Assembly: GCA_016763215.1 (NCBI GenBank)
Contig: JAESUF010000280.1
Span: forward strand, 1 to 13,072
DNA from: Flavobacteriaceae bacterium
GTDB lineage: Bacteria > Bacteroidota > Bacteroidia > Flavobacteriales > Flavobacteriaceae
DNA: 13,072 nt
Direction of reading: 5' to 3'
Below are positions 1 to 7,600 of the stretch, one piece after another. The first letter of the stretch is position 1; each line of letters begins with the position of its first letter. Under the pieces are notes generated by a model. It searched no databases. It was given only the letters and a program-made list of their open reading frames with translations, and was not told the origin of the DNA. Position numbers and translations under genes: made by a program.

Positions 1-624
1 AATTCCTTTTTTTTCAATCACCAACTCATCATCAACAATATTCATCATTGCAATCAATCGATCTGAACTAATGTTCCCTTCTGTTACCCCTGTATAAAAA
101 CTATCACGCTTTAAATAATCCAACCTGTCAATATCTAACTGACTTGAAATTAATTGATGTAAGAATTTTCGAGAGTATTTATTAGTGAACACCTCAATTG
201 CCAAATCTAACTGTCCGTCGAATTGTTTATTCAACTCATGCATGTATTTAAGTGAAATCTCTTCGTGAGTAACTCCACCAACAATACTATGCTCAAGAGC
301 ATGAGAAAAGGCACCATGTCCAATATCATGTAATAAAATGGCAATGCAAAGTGCATTTTCCTCCTCATTAGAAATCTCTACTCCTTTAACTCGTAATACA
401 CGAACCGTTTTTTGCATTAAATCTAAACAGCCAACGGCATGATGGAACCGAGTGTGATTAGCACCTGGATAGACTAGGTTAGAAGATCCCATCTGTGAAA
501 TCCTCCGTAATCGCTGAAAATAAGGATGTTCTATGATATCAAAAATAAGGCTATTAGGGATTCTAATGAATCCATAGATTGGGTCATTTAGAATTTTTAA
601 TTTGTTTGTCGAGGCTTTTTCCAA
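1..624 (-). CDS. HD-domain phosphohydrolase, SAMHD1/dGTPase-like (partial, C-terminus beyond left edge)
   Basis: Reading the minus strand from 624 gives 208 uninterrupted codons to the window edge, so the C-terminus is missing. The N-terminal half of an HD-superfamily phosphohydrolase is clear: NDPIYGFI (13-20), HPYFQRLRRISQMG (33-46), HTRFHHAVG (57-65), LLHDIGHGAFSH (97-108) and LDIDRLDYLKRD (163-174). By comparison with SAMHD1 the metal ligands would be H62, H99, D100 and D166, all present, so it is probably an active metal-dependent phosphohydrolase acting on nucleotides; the real substrate is unknown. No ATG lies before residue 45. An in-frame TAG at 648-646 limits the start, which makes the TTG at 624-622 the best choice; it gives the usual short lead into KLKILNDPIYGF. 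It is divergent from porX across 152 bp. From memory, flavobacterial genomes often carry this gene beside porX with lipid A genes (lpxD) on its other side; the latter cannot be checked here. Confidence 0.9.
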   Translation of the reverse strand, partial: MEKASTNKLKILNDPIYGFIRIPNSLIFDIIEHPYFQRLRRISQMGSSNLVYPGANHTRFHHAVGCLDLMQKTVRVLRVKGVEISNEEENALCIAILLHDIGHGAFSHALEHSIVGGVTHEEISLKYMHELNKQFDGQLDLAIEVFTNKYSRKFLHQLISSQLDIDRLDYLKRDSFYTGVTEGNISSDRLIAMMNIVDDELVIEKKGI

Positions 625-776
625 TCCTGTAATTTGAGTAACTTTCTACAAACTAAAAATAAAATTAGTAGACTACCAAGGTGATTGTGGTTTTATTATG
701 AATATTTTATCAATTTCAGCAAACAAGAACCATAACAAATAGATACTTTTAACGTTGATAATAGAAACCAATTTAT

Positions 777-2327
777 ATGAACGAGATACAAATTTTATGG
801 GTAGACGACGAAATAGATTTATTAAAAGCCCATATTCTATTTCTAGAAAAGAAAAATTATAAAGTAACTACTTGTACAAATGGTGCTGATGCAATTGATT
901 TAGTTGAAGAAACAAATTTTGATATTGTTTTTTTAGATGAAAATATGCCAGGTATTACTGGTTTAGAAACCTTGGCCTCAATCAAACAAATTAACTCCAA
1001 CCTTCCTGTTGTAATGATTACAAAAAGTGAAGAGGAGTATATAATGGAAGAAGCTATTGGCTCAAAAATATCCGACTATTTAATTAAGCCTGTAAATCCA
1101 AATCAAATTTTATTAAGCCTAAAGAAGAATTTAGACCATTCAAGATTAATTTCTGAAAAAACAACCTCTAGTTATCAGCAAGAGTTTCGTAAGATCTCAA
1201 TGGATTTGGCAATGGTGAATTCTTATTCAGAGTGGTCAGATCTATATAAAAAGCTAGTTCACTGGGAATTAGAATTAGAGAACATTAATGATACAGGAAT
1301 GTTAGAAATTCTTGAAAGTCAAAAGGCTGAAGCAAATAACCTGTTTTTTAAATTTATAAAGAAAAATTATCAAGATGGATTTACAGCAAATGATAAGCCT
1401 ACATTTTCACACACATTATTTAAAGACTATGTAGTTCCTTCGTTAAAGGACGCTAATAATGGGGTTTTATGGGTTGTTATTGATAATCTACGGTACGACC
1501 AATATCGTGTATTAGAACCTTTTATTAATACTCATTACAAAAAAGAAGAGGAGCATACGTATTATAGTATTTTACCTACAGCGACTCAATATGCTAGGAA
1601 TGCTATTTTCTCAGGGATGATGCCTTCTGAAATGGAAAAAAGGCATCCTGATTTTTGGAAAAATGATATAGATGAAGGCGGGAAAAACTTGTTTGAAAAC
1701 GAGTTTTTAACGGCACAAATCAAAAGAATGAACTTGTCAATCAATCATGAATATTACAAGATTGTTTCGCTACGAGATGGTAAAGAATTAGCCGCAAACT
1801 ATAACGGAACAAAACAGAACGATTTAACTGTTCTTGTGTATAATTTTGTAGATATGCTTTCTCATTCTAAAACTGAAATGGAAGTAATCAAAGAATTAGC
1901 AGGAGACGACAAAGCATATCGATCCTTAACAACAAGCTGGTTTAAAAACTCTCCCTTGTTTGAAATCATTCAAAAAGCACAACAATTAGGGCAAAAACTG
2001 ATTATCACTACAGATCATGGTACCATTAATTGTAAACACCCTACAAAGGTAGTTGGAGATAAGAATATTAGCTCTAACCTACGGTATAAAACAGGAAGAA
2101 GTCTTAGTTATGAAGAAAAAGATGTGTACGCTGTACGAAACCCAAAAGACATCTACCTACCTAGTATTGCTTTCAATAGCCCATTTGTGTTTGCCAAAGA
2201 AGATTTGTTTTTTGCATACCCAAATAATTACAATCATTTTGTGAAATATTTCAGAAACACTTACCAGCATGGAGGCGTTTCATTAGAAGAGATGGTAATT
2301 CCTTGTGCAATTTATAGTCCAAAGTAA
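777..2327 (+). CDS. porX: PorX, response regulator with PglZ/alkaline-phosphatase-like effector domain (T9SS regulator)
   Basis: A 516-residue cytoplasmic two-domain regulator. Residues 1-120 are a CheY-like receiver: acidic pair D10/D11, phosphoacceptor D54 in FLDENMPG, T82 and K104 in LIKPVNP. A helical linker covers about 125-220. Residues from about 228 to the end form a PglZ/alkaline-phosphatase-superfamily domain with VVIDNLRYDQY (D236), LPTATQYARNAIFSG (nucleophile-position T270), FVDMLSH (D359, H363) and TTDHGT (D413, H414), the expected zinc-binding and catalytic positions. The family PorX works with the sensor kinase PorY and the sigma factor SigP in Porphyromonas gingivalis to control T9SS genes, and its PglZ domain has phosphodiesterase activity. 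Every key residue is intact. The ATG at 777 leads directly into the first receiver strand. A TPR lipoprotein gene begins 4 bp after the stop, so the two are probably co-transcribed. No convincing TAnnTTTG box was found upstream. Confidence 0.95.
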   Translation: MNEIQILWVDDEIDLLKAHILFLEKKNYKVTTCTNGADAIDLVEETNFDIVFLDENMPGITGLETLASIKQINSNLPVVMITKSEEEYIMEEAIGSKISDYLIKPVNPNQILLSLKKNLDHSRLISEKTTSSYQQEFRKISMDLAMVNSYSEWSDLYKKLVHWELELENINDTGMLEILESQKAEANNLFFKFIKKNYQDGFTANDKPTFSHTLFKDYVVPSLKDANNGVLWVVIDNLRYDQYRVLEPFINTHYKKEEEHTYYSILPTATQYARNAIFSGMMPSEMEKRHPDFWKNDIDEGGKNLFENEFLTAQIKRMNLSINHEYYKIVSLRDGKELAANYNGTKQNDLTVLVYNFVDMLSHSKTEMEVIKELAGDDKAYRSLTTSWFKNSPLFEIIQKAQQLGQKLIITTDHGTINCKHPTKVVGDKNISSNLRYKTGRSLSYEEKDVYAVRNPKDIYLPSIAFNSPFVFAKEDLFFAYPNNYNHFVKYFRNTYQHGGVSLEEMVIPCAIYSPK

Positions 2328-2331
2328 TTCT

Positions 2332-3002
2332 ATGAGATTTTTATTATTATTCTCACTTATTACATTTGCAAATTGTGGTAAATCTCATGATACCTATATT
2401 CATGAAGCAGAAATTCTTGAGAATAAAGGGAAATACATAGAAGCAATTAAAATATTAGATGATGCGATTCTTGCCGATAAAAATAATCTTGGTGCATATA
2501 TCAATCGTGGAACAGATAAGTCTGCTTTAGGAAATTATAAGGATGCTATTCTTGATTATAAAGAAGCTTTAAAAATTGATAGCCTGAATCCTATGGTTTA
2601 CTTAATATTGGTAATAACTACAAAAGACTTGGTGATTATAATAGCTCGTTGTTTTATTATAACCTTGCAGAAGACTATAATAACCACTTGTTCACTAAGA
2701 ATAGAACATATCAAATGACTATAAAACGAAATTTTCAATATAGCCCTAGTCAATTTGAAATTTCTATTGAAGAAATACAATATGAAAGAGGTTTCGTTTT
2801 TTATCATTTAAAAGATTATCAATCAGCGTTAATAGATTTTAGCAATATCCCTAGTCAAAGTAGGTCATCAGACACACAATACATGGTAGGCGCTTGTTTA
2901 TTAATGTTAGGAAGAGATGTAGAAGCTTGTGTAGAATTAAATTTAGCGGTTATAAAAGGAGATAATTTAGCAAAATCTTTGCTAGATAAATATTGTAAAT
3001 AG
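2332..3002 (+). pseudogene. TPR-repeat lipoprotein, disrupted by a single-base deletion (frameshift near 2604)
   Basis: The ATG at 2332 starts a short lipoprotein-like signal (MRFLLLFSLITFANC, lipid cysteine C15), then TPR units with typical spacing: YIEAIKILDDAILADKNN, a second unit around GNYKDAILDYKEALKIDSLNP, and a third that breaks. At 2602-2606 the frame is lost. Reading base 2604 twice (equivalent to restoring one missing A) continues the third TPR as NIGNNYKRLGDYNSSLFYYN, followed by two more TPR-like stretches (KDYQSALIDF; the tail ACLLMLGRDVEACVELNLA) to the TAG at 3000-3002. The 671 bp plus one base would give 223 residues. Without repair, frame one runs into unrelated residues and stops at 2718. 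Both halves keep good coding character, so the lesion is recent or is a sequencing error. The intact protein would be an outer- or inner-membrane lipoprotein scaffold; its partner is unknown. It sits 4 bp behind porX, which suggests co-transcription. Confidence 0.85.
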
Positions 3003-3021
3003 AAGTCAATACATATTTTTG
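2993..3021 (+). promoter_or_regulatory. Putative Bacteroidota promoter for tsaE, suggesting a leaderless mRNA
   Basis: A TTG at 2993-2995 and a perfect TAnnTTTG box (TATTTTTG) at 3014-3021 are 18 bp apart, which matches the -33/-7 consensus of Bacteroidota housekeeping promoters. The tsaE ATG begins 6 bases after the final G, about where transcription should start, so the transcript would have no or almost no 5' leader. The -33 element lies inside the last codons of the TPR gene. This is prediction from consensus only. Confidence 0.55.
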
Positions 3022-3026
3022 TAGCA

Positions 3027-3443
3027 ATGAATAAAAACTACTCGATATCAGATTTATCATCAATAGCTAGTGATGTTATCGCTTTTTCTAAAAATAAAAC
3101 CCTGTTGTTCTACGGAAGCATGGGAGTTGGTAAAACAACGTTAATAAAAGAAATCTGCAAAGAGCTAGGAATTCAAGAGGTAGTTCACTCACCTACTTTT
3201 TCTTTAGTAAATGAGTATCAATCAAAAGATAAGAAGGTTGTTTACCACTTTGACTTTTATCGAATAGAGAATGAAGAAGAGGCCTATGACATTGGAATAG
3301 AGGATTATTTCTATTCAAATGCATGGTGTTTGATAGAATGGCCTGAGAATATCCAAAATTTACTACCTTTAAACTCCGTTGAGATCCATTTGACATTGTT
3401 AGATAATGGACAACGTAATATCCAACTAAATCAAACTATATGA
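3027..3443 (+). CDS. tsaE: TsaE, ATPase of the tRNA N6-threonylcarbamoyladenosine (t6A37) pathway
   Basis: A 138-residue P-loop ATPase of the YjeE/TsaE family, close to the usual length. Walker A is GSMGVGKTT (30-38). The switch-I-like SPTFSLVNEY (55-64), the Walker-B-like YHFDFYRI (73-80) and the family signature LIEWPEN (102-108) follow in the expected order. TsaE binds the TsaB-TsaD complex and uses ATP hydrolysis to sustain t6A formation at position 37 of ANN-decoding tRNAs in the cytoplasm. The ATG at 3027 follows the putative promoter box at 3014-3021 by only 5 bases. The TGA stop (3441-3443) overlaps the ATG of the next gene (3440), an ATGA arrangement that indicates translational coupling to the dehydrogenase. 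From memory, porX, tsaE and ald adjacency recurs in flavobacteria. Confidence 0.95.
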   Translation: MNKNYSISDLSSIASDVIAFSKNKTLLFYGSMGVGKTTLIKEICKELGIQEVVHSPTFSLVNEYQSKDKKVVYHFDFYRIENEEEAYDIGIEDYFYSNAWCLIEWPENIQNLLPLNSVEIHLTLLDNGQRNIQLNQTI

Positions 3444-4636
3444 GTTCATTCTCCCCTTTTAGTAAAGAAGAACTGCTTCCTCAAGAGGAAATGTTAGAAA
3501 TCAAGAAACAAAAAGGAGAACTATTAATTGGCCTTCCTAAAGAAACTCATTTTGAAGAAAGAAGAATTTGTTTAACTCCTGATGCCGTTGCTGCCTTGTC
3601 TGCACATGGTCATCGAATTGTAGTTGAAACTGGAGCTGGCGAAGGATCAAATTATTCTGATAAAGAATACTCAGATGCAGGAGCCAAAATTTCTTATGAT
3701 ATAAAAGAAGCATTTGCTTGTACCATTGTATTAAAAGTTGCTCCACCTACTCATGAGGAAATTGAATTAATCAATCCACAGAGTGTATTGATTTCTGCAC
3801 TACAATTAAAAACACAAACGAAAAAATATTTTGAAACATTAGCCAAAAAAAGAATCACTGCCGTAGCTTTTGATTATATCAAAGACGAACATGGTTTTTA
3901 CCCTATAGTAAAGTCTTTAAGTGAAATAGCGGGAACGGCTTCTGTGTTAGTTGCTGCTGAGCTTATGAGTGGTGTAAGCAAAGGGAATGGGTTATTACTT
4001 GGTAATATTGGAGGGGTCCCTCCTACTGATGTTGTTATTTTAGGAGCTGGAACGGTTGGTGAGTTTGCTGCGAGATCCGCTTTAGGGTTAGGAGCTAGAG
4101 TTAAAGTATTTGATAATTCAATTACGAAACTAAGGACGTTACAACATTGTTTAAACTCTCCTATATACACATCTACTGTACAGCCAAAAACATTGGCAAA
4201 AGCATTACGTCGTTGTGATGTTGCAATTGGCGCAATTCGAGGAAAGAATCGCTCACCTGTTATTGTAACAGAAGCAATGATTGAGCAAATGAAAGAAGGT
4301 TCAATAATTGTGGATGTGAGTATCGATAGAGGTGGTTGTTTTGAAACATCCAAAGTAACTACACACTCGAAACCAACATTTGAGAAACATGGAGTAATCC
4401 ATTATTGTGTTCCTAATATCCCTTCAAGGTATGCAAGAACAGCTTCATTTTCTATAAGTAATATATTCACCCCTTACCTGACAAATATTGCTGAAGAGGG
4501 TGGATTTGAAAACGCTGCTCGTTTTGATAAAAGCCTAAGAAGCGGAATGTATTTTTACCATGGTATTTTAACCAATAGAACTGTTGCTGATTGGTTTGAC
4601 TTGCCTTTTAGAGATATCAATTTGTTAATATTATAA
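3440..4636 (+). CDS. ald: Alanine dehydrogenase family protein (Ald/PntA fold) with Gln at the catalytic His position
   Basis: A 398-residue protein of the alanine dehydrogenase / transhydrogenase-alpha N-terminal family, about 25 residues longer at the N-terminus than the Mycobacterium tuberculosis enzyme (371). Family motifs: GLPKETHFEERRICLTPD (31-48), ETGAGEGSNY (63-72), the dinucleotide-binding VVILGAGTVGEFAA, VDVSIDRGGCFE, and YCVPNIPSRYARTAS. Aligning by eye with M. tuberculosis Ald, R15 corresponds to R42, K75 to K99 and D270 to D296, all kept, but H96 (in FLHLA) corresponds to Q122 (in ALQLK). Ald reversibly deaminates L-alanine to pyruvate and ammonium with NAD. Because H96 is catalytic in characterised enzymes, alanine activity here is uncertain; another amino or imino acid is possible. 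The ATG overlaps the tsaE stop, so translation is coupled to tsaE. Confidence 0.85.
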   Translation: MSSFSPFSKEELLPQEEMLEIKKQKGELLIGLPKETHFEERRICLTPDAVAALSAHGHRIVVETGAGEGSNYSDKEYSDAGAKISYDIKEAFACTIVLKVAPPTHEEIELINPQSVLISALQLKTQTKKYFETLAKKRITAVAFDYIKDEHGFYPIVKSLSEIAGTASVLVAAELMSGVSKGNGLLLGNIGGVPPTDVVILGAGTVGEFAARSALGLGARVKVFDNSITKLRTLQHCLNSPIYTSTVQPKTLAKALRRCDVAIGAIRGKNRSPVIVTEAMIEQMKEGSIIVDVSIDRGGCFETSKVTTHSKPTFEKHGVIHYCVPNIPSRYARTASFSISNIFTPYLTNIAEEGGFENAARFDKSLRSGMYFYHGILTNRTVADWFDLPFRDINLLIL

Positions 4637-4664
4637 AGATAATATCAATTAAATTTAAATTATT

Positions 4665-7600
4665 GTGAAGTTTTCCTCCAAACACTTTTTCCGTAAAGCA
4701 TTGTTTTTGCTTTTTGTTGTGTTTGGATATTCTACAACCCAATCACAAACAATTACAGTAAATGATTCGGGGTATACTCCTCAAGCATTGGTAGATTTGT
4801 TACTAGCTAATTCTTGTGCTACCAATTCAAATATTAGTATTTCATCGAATCAATCAGTTGCCTATTTTAATAGTAATGGTTCAACATTTCCGCTACCTGA
4901 AGGTATTGTAATCCGTAGTGGTATTGCAGCTAATTCTCAAGGAATTTATACTGGTATTGGCTTAGATAGTCAAGTGAACACCAATGGAGATATTGATTTA
5001 CAAAATATCAGCAATCAAACAGGTCAGTCTTCAACAATTACAGATGTTGCTTTTTTAGAATTTGATTTTGTTCCTTCTTCTACAAATTTTACATTCGATT
5101 TTTTGTTTGCTTCCAATGAGTATGGTCAATGGCAGTGTGGATTTAGTGATGTCTTTGCTTTTCTATTAACAGATGTCACAACAGGTATAACCACAAATTT
5201 AGCAATACTACCTGGAACAAATACTCCGATTTCAGTACGAGATATTAGAGATAATCAATATAACAGCAATTGCAACTCTATAAACCCTCAATTGTTTAGC
5301 ACCTATAATGTAGATGACCCCGCTAACTCCTCTTTAAATATGAGGGGACATACAGTTGTTTTAAATGCATCATCTACAGTAATACCTAACAATCCATACA
5401 GAATTAAATTAGTAATAGGAGATTACAATGATTCTGATTTTGATTCTGCCGTTTTCATACAAGCTGGTAGTTTTGATACATTTTTAAATGTAGGGCCAGA
5501 TCGAGAACTCTGTGATGGTGATGCCATTTTATTTGATTCTGGATATACGAATACTACAGACTTCTCCTATGAATGGTTAAGGAACGGAGTCACTATTACT
5601 GGAGAAACAAATCCTACCTATACAGCCACACAAACAGGAACCTATGATGTAATTGTAACAACATTGAGTAATGGCTGTACTTTAACAGATCAAGTAGTCG
5701 TGGTGGATTTACCAATTACACCTCCAAGCGATTTGTTAGAATGTGACACAGGAAATACAATTACCTTCAACTTAACGCTTAATGATGCAATAGCATTAGC
5801 AATAGACCCAGCTGAATATGAAGTATTTTATTATACATCATTAACGAATGCTACTAACGACATTCCTATTTCTACAGATTTAACTGCCTACCCTTCCCTA
5901 GGTGGTGAAACCATTTACATAAGAATCCGTAATAGAAATACAGCTAATTTGTGTTCACTAATCTTAGATTTTGATTTAAATGTTGCAGTCATAAACGCTA
6001 CAACACCACTAGATATTGAAGCTTGTGAATCTGATACAGTTGTTGATATTTCTGGACAAGTGGAAACTCAAATATTAAATGGGCTGAACCCTGTCAACTA
6101 TACAGTAAATTATTATACAACGGCTTCTGATGCTACACTGGGTATAAATGCCATTACAGACCCTACAGCATTTTCTGTACCTATCGGCGTAAACCCAATT
6201 CCAATCTGGGCACGTCTCATAGACAATACAAATCCTGTTTGTTTTGATATCGTTACTTTTAATATTAATATCAATCCGTCTCCACTTGTCGACATTTTAA
6301 ATAGTGTCTATGAATGCACACAATATACCTTACCTGTTTTAACAAATGGAAATTATTTTACAGGACCTGGAGGTACAGGAATTCCTTTAAATGCTGGTGA
6401 TATTGTTAATGGCCAAATGACAATCTTCATATATGCTATCAATGGAAATGGTTGTTCTAATGAAACTAGTTTTTTGGTTTCAATGGCTGATGAATATACT
6501 ATTCCAACTGAGTATTGTGGTGAGTTCATTGTTCCTTCCTATCCAAATGCAGAATTCTATACAGAGACTGGCGGTCCTGGAGGAACGGGAGTGATAATCC
6601 CTGGAGGAACAGTTATTACAACTGATCAAAGTATCTACTTTTATGCAAGCCCTAATGCTATGTTTTGTGTAGAAACTCAATTTAACATACTCATTCATCC
6701 AATTCCTCTTGTGGATGTTTTTGCAGATGTTATTACCTGTAATTCTTACACTTTACCACCTATTGTTAATGGAAGTTTCTTTACCGATCTTGCTGGTGGA
6801 GGAACGCAATTAAATGCTGGAGATCTGATTACCTCTTCACAAACAGTATATGTATACACTATTAATTTAGCAACCACTTGTAACAATTCGAGCCAATTTG
6901 ATATTACAATAATAGACACCAGTGTATTTCAAAACCTTAGTGCTTGCGGAAGCTACACCATTCCAAATACAGCTTTAGGGGGCTATTTTACGCAAGCAAT
7001 GGGCGCAGGTGTTCCTATTCCAACAGGAACGGTAATTACCACTTCTCAAACAGTTTATTATTACGCTCCTGAGGTCACTATTTTACCGAACTGTACTGAT
7101 AACATTTCAATAGATATTACTATTAATCCTATACCTCCAGTAGACCAACTAGCAAATATTCTACGATGTGAAGATGATTTACCTGCTTTGCCTATACTGG
7201 TAAATGGACAATACTTTACACAACCAAGTGGAATGGGAACTCAATTATTTCCTGGTGACATTGTAAGTAGTACTCAAACACTATACGTCTATAATACAAC
7301 TGCTTTTTGTGATGCGGAGACAAATTTCACTGTTGAAATACGTCCTTTTCCATTGGTAGATAATTTTACGGATATTTTTAGCTGTGATCCTTATACCTTA
7401 CCTGTATTAGCTAACGGACAATACTTTACAGAAACCAATGAGCAAGGGTTACAATTAAATGCAGGCGATGTTATCACTACAACACAAACACTTTACATCT
7501 TTAACGAGCATGCTGATTTAGCAGGTTGTACAAATGAAAATGTATTTACAATTCACATTCTCGGAATTCAAGTAGATGAACCAGCCGATGTAACGGCTTG

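Noticed and set aside
1..624. HD phosphohydrolase as an anti-phage dGTPase
   Set aside because: The gene appears to be a core flavobacterial gene next to porX with no mobile or defence context in the window.
625..776. Search for a regulatory RNA or promoter in the HD/porX divergent region
   Set aside because: Only near-matches to TAnnTTTG (for example TACTTTTA at 744-751, no TTG at the right distance) and weak short inverted repeats were found; nothing strong enough to annotate.
777..2327. PglZ domain as a sign of a phage-defence (BREX-like) locus
   Set aside because: The CheY-like receiver plus PglZ architecture is that of PorX, and no methyltransferase, BrxC/L or other defence gene is nearby.
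2598..2610. Programmed -1 ribosomal frameshift in the TPR gene
   Set aside because: The codons at the shift (TAC TTA ATA) do not form an X-XXY-YYZ slippery site, and no clear stimulatory structure follows; a deletion or read error is simpler.
3898..4353. A 151-codon open frame on the minus strand inside the dehydrogenase gene
   Set aside because: It is fully antisense to a clear conserved gene, has no recognisable motif, and arises from codon structure of the sense gene.
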